Source: Sneathiella litorea (lineage in GTDB: Bacteria; Pseudomonadota; Alphaproteobacteria; Sneathiellales; Sneathiellaceae). From it: a stretch of 64,000 bases of DNA. Where the stretch lies: NCBI RefSeq assembly GCF_009882915.1, contig NZ_WTUW01000001.1:62357-126356 (forward strand), in the 5' to 3' direction. The notes beneath the pieces are model-generated. The model had not been told where the DNA came from. It did not search any database and saw nothing but the letters and a program-made list of their open reading frames with translations. Each line of letters opens with the position of its first letter. The stretch's first letter is position 1. Both the position numbers and the translations under genes were made by a program. Shown piece by piece: positions 1 through 8,308 of the stretch.

Positions 1-930
1 TGGGGGAAACAAAGAGCGTTTACCTCAAGTGCCGAAACAATCCGGGACTATGTCGCAGAACGGACCGATGGAAAGTTCAAAATCAAGATTCATTATGGTG
101 AAGCACTTTCCAAAGTGAGAGAAAACCTCGATGGGATCAAGCTTGGCGCCTTCCAGATGATGATGTTTTGCTCTGCATATCATCCGGCCAAAAATCCTAC
201 TTTGTCGGGACTTGATCTGCCGTTTCTGCCATTTCCAAACCTGAAGGTGCAGTCCGCGGTTCATGAAGCCTATTATGCTCACCCCGCAGTGGTAAAGGAC
301 CTGGCCCGCTGGGATGCTAAATTGCTGATGAGCTCACTTTTGCCACAGTATGAATTTACTGGTGTCGGTGAACCGCCGCTTAAACTGGAAGACTGGGACG
401 GCATGCGCGTCCGTGCACTGGGCGGAATTGGCGAAGCCATGAAAAAGCTTGGCGCTGTCCCGACCACTGTCCCCGCACCGGAGGTTTATACCTCACTGGA
501 ACGTGGTACAATTGATGCGGCATCCTTTCCCTTCACTTACGCTCACGTCGCATATCGGCTAACGGATATCGGAGATTGGTATACCGCGAATATGTCCCCT
601 GGGGCGAACAACTGTCCGGTTATTGTCAGTAATACAGCATATGATAAACTTCCTCCGCAGTATCAACAGCTCCTTCTGGATGCCAAACCATCTGCATATG
701 AGGCTCTTTATGCTGCATATGAGGCTGCCGATAAGAAAAACTTCCCCATTATGAAAGAAAAGGGAATGCAGCCGATCACTTATACGGACGAAGAAATTGC
801 GAAATTCCGTGAAGTCGGTGCAAAGCCGGTTTGGGATGAATGGATCGCGAAAATGAATGCTGATGGCTTCCCTGGTGATGAACTATTTGAGTTGATCATG
901 AAGACTTCTAAAGAAGCTGCCGGTAATTAA
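1..930 (+). CDS. TRAP transporter substrate-binding protein (DctP family), 5' partial
   Basis: Periplasmic solute receptor of a tripartite ATP-independent transporter, which binds an organic acid and hands it to the DctQM membrane pair. The frame is open from the first base of the window, so the N-terminus and signal peptide lie outside; a GTG at 115 is internal and should not be taken as the start. About 309 residues are visible. The order of features, including the GIKLGAFQMMMFCSAYHP segment, is DctP-like, and dctQ and dctM homologues follow on the same strand. A strong hairpin separates it from dctQ. The substrate is not readable from sequence; the CoA-activating genes downstream suggest a carboxylate. 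Confidence 0.9.
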   Translation, partial: WGKQRAFTSSAETIRDYVAERTDGKFKIKIHYGEALSKVRENLDGIKLGAFQMMMFCSAYHPAKNPTLSGLDLPFLPFPNLKVQSAVHEAYYAHPAVVKDLARWDAKLLMSSLLPQYEFTGVGEPPLKLEDWDGMRVRALGGIGEAMKKLGAVPTTVPAPEVYTSLERGTIDAASFPFTYAHVAYRLTDIGDWYTANMSPGANNCPVIVSNTAYDKLPPQYQQLLLDAKPSAYEALYAAYEAADKKNFPIMKEKGMQPITYTDEEIAKFREVGAKPVWDEWIAKMNADGFPGDELFELIMKTSKEAAGN

Positions 931-941
931 TCTTTCAGATT

Positions 942-968
942 GAGGGTCTGGCCTGCCAGACCCTCTTT
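942..968 (+). terminator. Hairpin between dctP and dctQ (attenuator or terminator)
   Basis: A perfect 10-bp inverted repeat (942-951 with 956-965, arm GAGGGTCTGG, loop CCTG) is followed by TTTCC. It sits in the 55-bp gap after the receptor stop codon. The U-run is short, so partial termination or 3'-end protection is likelier than a full stop. Such structures commonly raise binding-protein mRNA over permease mRNA; that role is inferred here. Confidence 0.6.
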
Positions 969-985
969 CCATAAAAGAAAAATAC

Positions 986-1654
986 ATGACATCATCAAAT
1001 TCTCCAGAGGGTTCGGCGTCCGGATCGGCATTAGCCGCATTTGATCGTGGATATTCCAAACTCGAAAATTTCCTGAACGGATTTTCTGCTATTGCGATAT
1101 TTTTTGTAATGCTTATTGGCGTTACTCAGGTATTCAGCCGGAAACTCCTCAATATACCGATTCCCGGTTATATCGACTATATCGAACAAAGCATGGTTAT
1201 TTTTGCCTTTTTCGGAATAGCCTATTGTCAGCGACTTGGCGGACATGTGCGGATGGACCTGCTCATGTCCAAGCTAAGCGCCCGCCCTCTTTATTTTTTT
1301 GAAGCGCTGGCAACACTGATTGGAATTATTGTTATTTCGATTCTAATCGAAAATAGCTGGTTGCACTTTTTAAGGGCGTATGAACTGGGCGATTCAACAA
1401 TCGATATCGGGCTCCCTATCTGGCCAGCCAAACTCGCCATTCCGTTAGCATTCGGGGTATTATGGATTCGGTTTACAATACAACTCATCGGATTTCTCCG
1501 CCTTTTAGTAAATCCGAATGCTGAAATTATTGCCGTTCCAGTGATTGAAGATGTCACTGAAATTGCGCGCCACGAAATCGAAGATGCTCTCGGCGAGGAA
1601 GCCGCTAAAGAAGCAAAGTTCGACGAAACCTATATAAAAAAGGGTAAAAAGTGA
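986..1654 (+). CDS. TRAP transporter small permease (DctQ family)
   Basis: Small membrane subunit of the TRAP transporter, 222 residues. It has four hydrophobic segments (roughly residues 33-55, 68-85, 107-128 and 148-170) in the usual DctQ arrangement, and a long charged, lysine/glutamate-rich tail after about residue 185. It lies between the receptor and the large permease. Its stop codon overlaps the dctM start as TGATG, which implies translational coupling. The family normally forms a complex with DctM in the inner membrane; the energy source (ion gradient) is family knowledge. Confidence 0.88.
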   Translation: MTSSNSPEGSASGSALAAFDRGYSKLENFLNGFSAIAIFFVMLIGVTQVFSRKLLNIPIPGYIDYIEQSMVIFAFFGIAYCQRLGGHVRMDLLMSKLSARPLYFFEALATLIGIIVISILIENSWLHFLRAYELGDSTIDIGLPIWPAKLAIPLAFGVLWIRFTIQLIGFLRLLVNPNAEIIAVPVIEDVTEIARHEIEDALGEEAAKEAKFDETYIKKGKK

Positions 1655-2961
1655 TGGAGATAGATCCTCTCCTCTCGGGCCTCATCGGCATGGGCGCCTT
1701 GATCGTCATGGTGTTTTTAGGCGTTCGGGTATACATCGCCGCAACAGTCGTTGGCATGCTAGGCATTGTATCAATTATCGGCTGGAGTGCTGGTACGGGT
1801 ATTGTTGGGACAATTCCCCATTCGAAATCCACACTTTATTCTTTAAGTGTGTTGCCAATGTTCATCCTTATCGGCTTCCTGGCGTTCCACGCTGGCATCA
1901 CAACAGCCGCGTTTGATGCCGCGAAAAAATGGATAGGCTGGGTGCCGGGGGGGCTTGCCGTTTCGACTGTTTTCGCTGCTGCCGGATTTGCTGCCGTTTC
2001 TGGCGCCAGTACAGCAACTGCCGCCGTTTTCAGCCGTGTCGCGATTCCGGAAATGCTGGCCAACGGTTATGACCGGAGGCTTGCTGCTGGTGTGGTCGCG
2101 GCGGGTGGTACGCTTGCCTCCCTGATCCCTCCAAGTGCCATCTTGGTAATCTATGCCATTATTGTAGAACAATCTGTCGGTGCGCTCCTACTGGCCGGTT
2201 TTATTCCGGGAATAGTTTCAGCTTTAATTTATGCGCTGATTATTATGGGGCGGGCGACAGTTAATCCCAAGCTTGGCCCTCCTATTCGCGGGTTTACCTT
2301 TGGCCAGCGAATGAAATCCTTGCCGGGCACACTCCCAATTGTTGCCGTTATCGGCATTATCTTTAGCGCTATTTATGGTGGCTGGGCGACACCAACAGAA
2401 GCCGGCGCCCTTGGCGCGTTTGTTGTTCTCATCCTTGCCTTTTTTCACGGCATGCGGACCAAGGAATTAAAAGACGCACTGTTTGAAACTGCCAAGCTTA
2501 CAGTCATGATCTTCTCGATCATCTGGGGCGTGCTGGTTTTTGTTCGGTTTCTCGGCTTTTCTGGATTGCCCGAAGCATTTGCGGAATGGATCCTTGGCTT
2601 GCCGCTACCTCCAACCCTGATCATTGTTCTGATTCTTTGTGGTTATGCCATTCTCGGCATGTTCATGGATGCGATCGGGATGTTGCTTTTGACGCTTCCT
2701 GTCGTCTACCCGGCAGTGATCGGACTTGGGTATGATCCAATCTGGTTTGGTATTATCGTGGTGAAAATGGTAGAAATTTGCCTGATTACGCCACCGATCG
2801 GCCTCAATTGCTATGTCGTCAATGGTGTCAGACCGGATATACCGCTTTCGGATGTTTTCCGTGGTATCGGCCCTTTCTTTATTGCCGACGTCTTAACGAT
2901 TGCCATGTTCATTGCCTTTCCATGGCTAATTACCTGGCTGCCGCAAACCATGTTAAACTGA
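1654..2961 (+). CDS. TRAP transporter large permease (DctM family)
   Basis: Large channel subunit of the TRAP system, about 435 residues, hydrophobic throughout with a dozen or so predicted membrane helices. Family-typical segments are visible, such as AVSGASTATAAVFSRVA in the first half and LITPPIGLNCYVVNG near the C-terminus. ATG at 1654 overlaps the dctQ stop; a GTG at 1651 would add one residue. It completes a dctPQM set. The acyl-CoA dehydrogenase gene begins 56 bp later on the same strand behind an AAGGAG ribosome binding site, so transport and CoA-based degradation may be co-expressed. Confidence 0.9.
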   Translation: MEIDPLLSGLIGMGALIVMVFLGVRVYIAATVVGMLGIVSIIGWSAGTGIVGTIPHSKSTLYSLSVLPMFILIGFLAFHAGITTAAFDAAKKWIGWVPGGLAVSTVFAAAGFAAVSGASTATAAVFSRVAIPEMLANGYDRRLAAGVVAAGGTLASLIPPSAILVIYAIIVEQSVGALLLAGFIPGIVSALIYALIIMGRATVNPKLGPPIRGFTFGQRMKSLPGTLPIVAVIGIIFSAIYGGWATPTEAGALGAFVVLILAFFHGMRTKELKDALFETAKLTVMIFSIIWGVLVFVRFLGFSGLPEAFAEWILGLPLPPTLIIVLILCGYAILGMFMDAIGMLLLTLPVVYPAVIGLGYDPIWFGIIVVKMVEICLITPPIGLNCYVVNGVRPDIPLSDVFRGIGPFFIADVLTIAMFIAFPWLITWLPQTMLN

Positions 2962-3017
2962 TATATAAAATTAATTCCGGCTTCCTGCCAAAACCAAAAA
3001 AAACAAGGAGTAGGTAA

Positions 3018-4184
3018 ATGGATTTCACTCTCACCGAAGAGCAGCACGCCATTGTAGAAAATGTCGCGGCTCTCTGTGCTCGCTTCGATGATAGTTACTG
3101 GCGTGAAAGGGACCGCACGGGCGAGTTCCCTTTCGATTTTCACGCAGCGATGGCAGAGGCTGGGTGGCTCGGCATTACCATGCCGGAAGAATTCGGCGGT
3201 GCCGGACTGGGCGTTGTCGAGGCCGCATTGATGATGCATACGGTGGCTAAGTCCTCGGGTGGCATGTCCGCTGCCTCGGCAATTCATATCAATATTTTCG
3301 GCCCCCATCCGATCGTTGTTTTTGGGAATGAAGATCAGAAAAATCGCTGGCTCCCCTCACTCATCAAGGGAGAAGTAAAAACCTGTTTTGGTGTAACAGA
3401 ACCCAACGCGGGCCTGAATACTACAGCGCTTGAAACCCGGGCCGAGAAGACGTCAGACGGATATCTTGTAAACGGCCGTAAGATTTGGACGACCACAGGT
3501 CAAGAGGCAGACAAGATCTTGTTGCTGGCCCGCACGACACCAAAAGAAAAGTGTGCGAAGGCGACCGATGGTCTGTCCATCTTTTATACAGACATGAACC
3601 GCGACCACATGGATGTCCGTATTATTGATAAAATGGGCCGTAAAGCTGTCGATTCCAACGAGGTTTTTATCGACAATCTACCAGTTCCGGAAGAAGACCT
3701 AATCGGTGAGGAAGGTAAGGGATTTTATTATCTCCTGCACAGCCTGAATCCAGAACGCGTTCTTGTCGGCATGGAAGCTATCGGTCTTGGCATGAATGCC
3801 CTTTCGCGTGCGTCAAAATATGCCCGGGAGAGAGAAGTTTTCGGTCGTCCTATCGGCATGAATCAGTCTATTCAACATCCGCTCGCTGAAAACTGGATGG
3901 AGTTGGAGGCCGCCTATCTGATGGCCATGAAAGCGGCGTCAAACTACGACGCCGGACTTGAGGCCGGAGTTTATGCAAACGCCGCCAAGTATCTCGGTGG
4001 TGAAGCGGGATTCAAGGCCTGCACCCAGGCGGTTATGACCCATGGCGGCATGGGCTATGCCAAGGAATTCACGGTCGAACGACTGATGCGTGAAGTGATG
4101 ATCTGCCGGATCGCGCCGGTTAGCCCTCAATTGGTGCTTTGCTACGTCGCCGAAAAAGCGCTCGGTATGCCTAAATCCTACTAA
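3018..4184 (+). CDS. Acyl-CoA dehydrogenase
   Basis: FAD-dependent alpha,beta-dehydrogenation of an acyl-CoA thioester, passing electrons to ETF. The 388 residues are normal for the family. Visible motifs are the N-terminal LTEEQHAIVENV helix, the FGVTEPNAG flavin/substrate segment, GRKIWTTTGQ, and a C-terminal MTHGGMGYAKEFTVERLMRE segment. AAGGAG lies just before the ATG. The gene is followed by a CaiB-type CoA transferase and an acyl-CoA ligase, so the substrate is probably the CoA ester of the compound imported by the TRAP system. Chain length or branching cannot be told from sequence alone. Confidence 0.9.
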   Translation: MDFTLTEEQHAIVENVAALCARFDDSYWRERDRTGEFPFDFHAAMAEAGWLGITMPEEFGGAGLGVVEAALMMHTVAKSSGGMSAASAIHINIFGPHPIVVFGNEDQKNRWLPSLIKGEVKTCFGVTEPNAGLNTTALETRAEKTSDGYLVNGRKIWTTTGQEADKILLLARTTPKEKCAKATDGLSIFYTDMNRDHMDVRIIDKMGRKAVDSNEVFIDNLPVPEEDLIGEEGKGFYYLLHSLNPERVLVGMEAIGLGMNALSRASKYAREREVFGRPIGMNQSIQHPLAENWMELEAAYLMAMKAASNYDAGLEAGVYANAAKYLGGEAGFKACTQAVMTHGGMGYAKEFTVERLMREVMICRIAPVSPQLVLCYVAEKALGMPKSY

Positions 4185-4213
4185 AAGAAGCTGCCTAAAG
4201 TGCAGGAATCATT

Positions 4214-5422
4214 ATGAGTAAAACCAAAGACGGACCTCTCGCAGGGATACGAATTGCCGACCTTACGTCAGTTCTGCTGGGACCATATGCCGCACAGATA
4301 ATGGGGGATATGGGCGCCGACGTAATCAAGATAGAAGGGCCAGAAGGTGACACGACGCGAGATCTTGGTCCGCGTCGTTCTCCGGGCATGGCAGCTGTCT
4401 ATCTCAATGCTAATCGTAATAAGCGGGCGCTCGGCATTGACCTGAAATCGCCAGAAGGACGAGAGACCTTTCTAAAACTCATAGAGACGGTCGATGTGCT
4501 CCTTCACAACATGCGCCCCTCTGCGATCAAGCGACTTCGGCTCACCTACGAAGATATTAAATCAGTTAATCCAAACATCATTTATTGCGGCGCATATGGC
4601 TTCGGACAGGATGGGCCTTATGCGAACAAGCCAGCTTACGACGACATGATCCAGGGGGTCAGCGGTCTCGCATCTACGCAATCAAAATTGATGGGGCGGC
4701 CCGGATATATGCCGACCGTGATTGCAGATAAAGCGACGGCTCTCACGGCGGTATATTCAGTCACTATGGCCCTATTCCACAGGGAGCGAACGGGCGAAGG
4801 TCAGGAAGTAAAAATACCAATGTTCGAGACGATGGTGCAATTCCATATGTTGGAACATCTCTATGGCGGAAGCTTCGACCCACCGTTAGGCCCTGTCGGT
4901 TATCCACGCGCAATCTCGCCCAATCGCCACCCCTACAAAACAAAGAACGGGATGATTGGCGTCCTGCCTTACGTGGACAAGCATTGGCGGGCATTCTTCG
5001 ATATGGCTGGCCGCCCGGAACTGATGGAAGATCCGAGATTTTGCAATATCGAAGCTCGGCTTGATAATATCGATGTCCTATATGAGGTGCTAAGCGAGAT
5101 CGTCGCTACCCGAACATCCGAGGAATGGCTGAATGACCTGGATGCTGCAAATATTCCCGCAGTTCCAATAAACAGCCCCGAAGATTTGCTCGAGGATGAG
5201 CATCTTCAGGCAGTGAATTTCTGGCAGACGATGGACCATCCTTCTGAAGGAAAATTGGTATATCCCGGAATTCACACTGAATTTTCAGCTTCTCCGGGGA
5301 ATATACGTCGCCATGCTCCACGCCACGGTGAGCACAATCAGGAAATCCTGCAGGAAATCGGAATGTCAGAGGCGGAAATTGACAGGCTGATATCTTCCGG
5401 TGTTCTGTGTTCGAAAGCCTAA
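4214..5422 (+). CDS. CaiB/BaiF family (class III) CoA transferase
   Basis: Transfers CoA between an acyl-CoA donor and a free carboxylate acceptor. The 402 residues include an N-terminal LAGIRIADLTSVLLGPYA segment, GDMGADVIKIEGPEGD, and AYDDMIQGVSGLAS, in which an aspartate corresponds to the family's catalytic Asp. The gene sits between an acyl-CoA dehydrogenase and an acyl-CoA ligase on the same strand with about 30-bp gaps. Two different CoA-loading enzymes in one cluster suggest activation at two steps or of two related acids. The specific acceptor is unknown. Confidence 0.9.
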   Translation: MSKTKDGPLAGIRIADLTSVLLGPYAAQIMGDMGADVIKIEGPEGDTTRDLGPRRSPGMAAVYLNANRNKRALGIDLKSPEGRETFLKLIETVDVLLHNMRPSAIKRLRLTYEDIKSVNPNIIYCGAYGFGQDGPYANKPAYDDMIQGVSGLASTQSKLMGRPGYMPTVIADKATALTAVYSVTMALFHRERTGEGQEVKIPMFETMVQFHMLEHLYGGSFDPPLGPVGYPRAISPNRHPYKTKNGMIGVLPYVDKHWRAFFDMAGRPELMEDPRFCNIEARLDNIDVLYEVLSEIVATRTSEEWLNDLDAANIPAVPINSPEDLLEDEHLQAVNFWQTMDHPSEGKLVYPGIHTEFSASPGNIRRHAPRHGEHNQEILQEIGMSEAEIDRLISSGVLCSKA

Positions 5423-5454
5423 TATACGGCCCATAATAACGAGAAAAACTGGCT

Positions 5455-6996
5455 ATGCATATACATGAGTTTGCGAAGAAAACGCCTGAGAAGCCAGCGA
5501 TCATTATGGCTGGCAGCGGCGAAACGATCACCTACAAACAGCTCGACGAACGGTCTAACCAGGGTGCCCAGTATTTTCGTGACAAGGGCCTGAAGGTTGG
5601 CGACCATATTGCCTTTCTACTCGAGAATAGCCCACGGTTCTATGAAATTTGCTGGGCGGCACAGCGGGCCGGACTGTACTATACAGCTATCAGTTCCCGC
5701 CTTACTGCGGACGAGGCTGCCTATATTATTAATGATTGCGGCGCCCGTGTCTTTATCACCTCTAATTACAAATCGGAACTTGCCGGACAACTGCTGGAAC
5801 GCATGCCAAATGTTGAAGAACGCCTGATGATCGATGGCGCCCTTCCCGGCTATCAGTCTTTTGAAGAAGTTATCGGAGCCTATCCCAAAGCCCCTCTACC
5901 AGATGAATGCGAAGGGTCTGATATGCTTTATTCATCTGGTACGACAGGTCGGCCGAAAGGGATAAAGCCAACCGAAATTGGCGATCCGGTCGGAACTCCG
6001 GATAATCTCTATAGCATGCTGAAAAACCAGTATCATGTTACAGAGAATACAATATACCTCTCCCCTGCTCCCCTCTATCACGCGGCTCCGCTTCGCTACA
6101 ACATGCGGACACAGCGTTTTGGCGCCACCTGTATTATCATGGAGCATTTCGATGCGGAGGAGTATCTCCGCCTTGTAGAAAAATATAAGATTACGCATTC
6201 CCAGCTTGTGCCAACCATGTTCGTCCGAATGTTAAAATTGCCCGAAGAAGTGCGTAACAAGTATGATGTCAGTTCGCTGCAGGTCGCGATCCATGCTGCG
6301 GCCCCCTGCCCCGAAAAAGTAAAACATCAGATGATGGAGTGGTGGGGCCCCATTTTGCATGAATACTATGCGGGAACAGAGGGGAACGGATATTGCGCCG
6401 TCACGCCGCAGGAATGGCTGACGCATCCGGGTACAGTGGGCCGTGCGTTGACCGGCATCGCACATATCGTCGATGAAGAAGGGAATGAACTTCCCGCAGG
6501 GGAAACCGGCGCCATTTACTTTTCAGACGGGCGGAAATTTACCTATCACAATGACCCGGAAAGGACTGCAGAAAGCTTTAACGATAAAGGCTGGAGTACG
6601 CTTGGGGATGTTGGCTATCTAGATGAAGATGGGTTCCTTTATCTCACCGACCGGCAGACTTATATGATCATTTCCGGTGGCGTGAACATCTATCCGCAGG
6701 AAATCGAGGATTTACTCCTGACCCATCCCAAAGTTTACGACGCCGCCGTGATTGGCGTCCCAAATGAAGAGTTTGGCGAGGAAGTTAAAGCTGTTATTCA
6801 GCCTCTCGACATGAAACTCGCGTCGGATGATCTGGAGGCCGAGTTGATCGATTTCTGCCGCAGCAACATCAGCCACATTAAATGCCCAAGATCCGTCGAC
6901 TTTGAAGCAGAGCTTCCCCGTCATCCGACGGGAAAACTCTATAAAAGGCTTCTCAAAGACAAATATTGGGGAAAGAACAAATCCCGGATCGTTTAA
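5455..6996 (+). CDS. AMP-binding acyl-CoA ligase (FadD-like)
   Basis: Activates a carboxylate to its CoA thioester through an acyl-adenylate. The 513 residues carry the ANL-superfamily signatures in order: P-loop-like YSSGTTGRPKG (about residue 160), EYYAGTEGNGY, GDVGYLDEDGFLYLTDR at the hinge, and a C-terminal PTGKLYKR with the catalytic lysine. It is the last gene of the rightward TRAP/CoA cluster and ends 1 bp before the convergent ribH2. Similar proteins are annotated as fatty-acid, steroid side-chain or aromatic acid ligases, so the substrate stays open. Confidence 0.88.
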   Translation: MHIHEFAKKTPEKPAIIMAGSGETITYKQLDERSNQGAQYFRDKGLKVGDHIAFLLENSPRFYEICWAAQRAGLYYTAISSRLTADEAAYIINDCGARVFITSNYKSELAGQLLERMPNVEERLMIDGALPGYQSFEEVIGAYPKAPLPDECEGSDMLYSSGTTGRPKGIKPTEIGDPVGTPDNLYSMLKNQYHVTENTIYLSPAPLYHAAPLRYNMRTQRFGATCIIMEHFDAEEYLRLVEKYKITHSQLVPTMFVRMLKLPEEVRNKYDVSSLQVAIHAAAPCPEKVKHQMMEWWGPILHEYYAGTEGNGYCAVTPQEWLTHPGTVGRALTGIAHIVDEEGNELPAGETGAIYFSDGRKFTYHNDPERTAESFNDKGWSTLGDVGYLDEDGFLYLTDRQTYMIISGGVNIYPQEIEDLLLTHPKVYDAAVIGVPNEEFGEEVKAVIQPLDMKLASDDLEAELIDFCRSNISHIKCPRSVDFEAELPRHPTGKLYKRLLKDKYWGKNKSRIV

Positions 6997-6997
6997 G

Positions 6998-7510
6998 TTA
7001 CGACGCCAGTTTTAGTTCCTTCAGCCCGAGCATATTTTCAAGTGTCTGATGGCAGGCATTAGCTGCTTCCTGACCCTTGATGACAAAGTGCTCCTTGAAG
7101 AATTTCATATGGGCCTCTGTTTCCTGAAAATGATGCGGCGTCAGCACAACCGATAGAATGGGAACCCCACTATCTAGCTGGACCTGCATCATGGCATCCA
7201 GCACGGTCCGGGAAACGAAGTCATGGCGATAGATACCGCCATCGACGATCAGCCCCGTCGCCATAATAAGATCATAGCGCCCGGTTTCAGATAACTTTTT
7301 CGCCATTAACGGTATCTCGAGGCTACCCGGAACATCATGGATATCAAAGGCATCCGCGCTATATCCGTAGCCGACCAATTCAGCGATGAAGGACTTGCTC
7401 GCCTCATGAACAATATCCTTATGCCAATTCGCCTGAATAATGGCGATACGATTTACGCTTTTACGAATGTCCGGGGTTTTATTGTCAGTTTTAGTGTTTT
7501 TGATTTTCAT
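6998..7510 (-). CDS. ribH2: 6,7-dimethyl-8-ribityllumazine synthase, RibH2 type
   Basis: Condenses 5-amino-6-ribitylaminouracil with dihydroxybutanone phosphate in riboflavin synthesis. The 170 residues contain DVPGSLEIPLMAKKL, GGIYRHDFVSR and VLTPHHFQET, which resemble the RibH2 enzymes of Rhizobiales/Brucella more than the classical RibH. The first roughly 18 residues are charged and probably a variable extension. No other riboflavin gene is nearby. An FMN riboswitch precedes it on the same strand, so expression should fall when FMN is plentiful. In Brucella the riboswitch-controlled lumazine synthase is likewise RibH2 (family knowledge). Confidence 0.9.
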   Translation of the reverse strand: MKIKNTKTDNKTPDIRKSVNRIAIIQANWHKDIVHEASKSFIAELVGYGYSADAFDIHDVPGSLEIPLMAKKLSETGRYDLIMATGLIVDGGIYRHDFVSRTVLDAMMQVQLDSGVPILSVVLTPHHFQETEAHMKFFKEHFVIKGQEAANACHQTLENMLGLKELKLAS

Positions 7511-7568
7511 TTTATGGGCCTTGTGTATTCAAGTTGACAAAAACCCAAGGCAAATAGGAATGTAGAAA

Positions 7569-7592
7569 GGCCAAGCTCGGTTCTGCTTGACC
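7569..7592 (-). terminator. Candidate expression-platform hairpin of the FMN riboswitch
   Basis: On the minus strand GGTCAAGC pairs with GCTTGGCC (8 bp including one G-T pair, 8-nt loop) and is followed by TTTCTACATTCC. It lies between the riboswitch aptamer and the ribH2 start, where a terminator or anti-terminator would be expected. The U-run is short, so termination is a proposal and not proven. Confidence 0.45.
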
Positions 7593-7601
7593 ATTCTTTT
7601 C

Positions 7602-7742
7602 CTGTTCTCTTCCATCCGGACTATTACCGTCGGCTTCGGATTTACACCGAATCTGCTGTCCCCGTCGAAACGGGCGCTCGCGGGCTTGAACAGAAACCTG
7701 CTCTTTACCGCCGGTAGGGACTTTCACCCTGCCCTGAGAACA
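7602..7742 (-). promoter_or_regulatory. FMN riboswitch (RFN element) upstream of ribH2
   Basis: Read on the minus strand, the conserved RFN blocks occur in order: GGGCAGGGTGAAAGTCCCTA, CCGGCGGTAA, AGCCCGCGAGC, GATTCGGTGTAAATCCGAAG, CCGACGGTAATAGTCCGGAT, GGAAGAGAAC. The closing helix P1 pairs GTTCTC (7736-7741) with GAGAAC (7604-7609). The aptamer ends about 90 nt before the ribH2 ATG on the same strand. Binding of FMN is family knowledge; the output is presumed repression of riboflavin synthesis. Confidence 0.95.
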
Positions 7743-7775
7743 TTCCCTCAATATGAGGAGGGAATATTGCCCCTT

Positions 7776-7803
7776 ATTTTAGTGATGTTTTCACCATTTG
7801 CAA
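7776..7803 (-). promoter_or_regulatory. Candidate sigma70-type promoter for the riboswitch-ribH2 transcript
   Basis: On the minus strand a TTGCAA -35-like hexamer (7798-7803) and a TAAAAT -10-like hexamer (7776-7781) are 16 bp apart. They lie about 35 bp upstream of the aptamer. A separate 8-bp stem (7742-7749 with 7758-7765) falls between promoter and aptamer. This is pattern matching only. Confidence 0.4.
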
Positions 7804-7861
7804 GAAAAGGCATTTACTTTACGTTTGAGCGAAACTGTGCCCGCGGATCAAAGAGGATATT

Positions 7862-8209
7862 TTGGACGAACAAGCTTTTACCGAATTTTTAAAGAATTCC
7901 ATTCGCTATAATCAGCTGGAGCGTTACTTCGTTGCCACGCCTGGACCGATTGAAGATGCAACCAGCCATTACGATCTCATACCCAATGTTGACGAAATCA
8001 GGCGTGACCTTGCGGACAGCGGCGGTCTTAAACTCTCACATGCTCAACGGCGGATGCTGATGACACTTATCGCACTCTGGAACGGGGGGATGGCCGATGA
8101 CCTCTTTCAGGAGGGCCTTGGCAGTCTTCCGCGTGTTATACAATCGATGGACCGGAATAATCGCGAACTGCTGGGTAACCTCATTCTCACCTATCCCGGA
8201 TGGGATTAA
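7862..8209 (+). CDS. Small protein of unknown function (115 aa)
   Basis: I do not recognise this protein. It has 115 residues, is acidic and mostly helical in character, with no signal peptide or membrane segment. A central segment (residues ~58-80) reads LKLSHAQRRMLMTLIALWNG, followed by a leucine- and asparagine-rich end. The start is an unusual TTG at 7862 with AGAGGA a few bases upstream; no ATG or GTG lies near the N-terminus in frame. It is the first gene after the divergent riboswitch region and precedes dGTPase by about 100 bp. Codon use looks like that of the neighbours. Confidence 0.65.
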   Translation: MDEQAFTEFLKNSIRYNQLERYFVATPGPIEDATSHYDLIPNVDEIRRDLADSGGLKLSHAQRRMLMTLIALWNGGMADDLFQEGLGSLPRVIQSMDRNNRELLGNLILTYPGWD

Positions 8210-8308
8210 TAAAATTTACCGGACTGGGTCATATATAAATAGTTGATATTGTTGCGATCGAGACAGATATTCACTCAATAGTAAGTAGTTATAAAGTAAT
8301 TTAACCTC

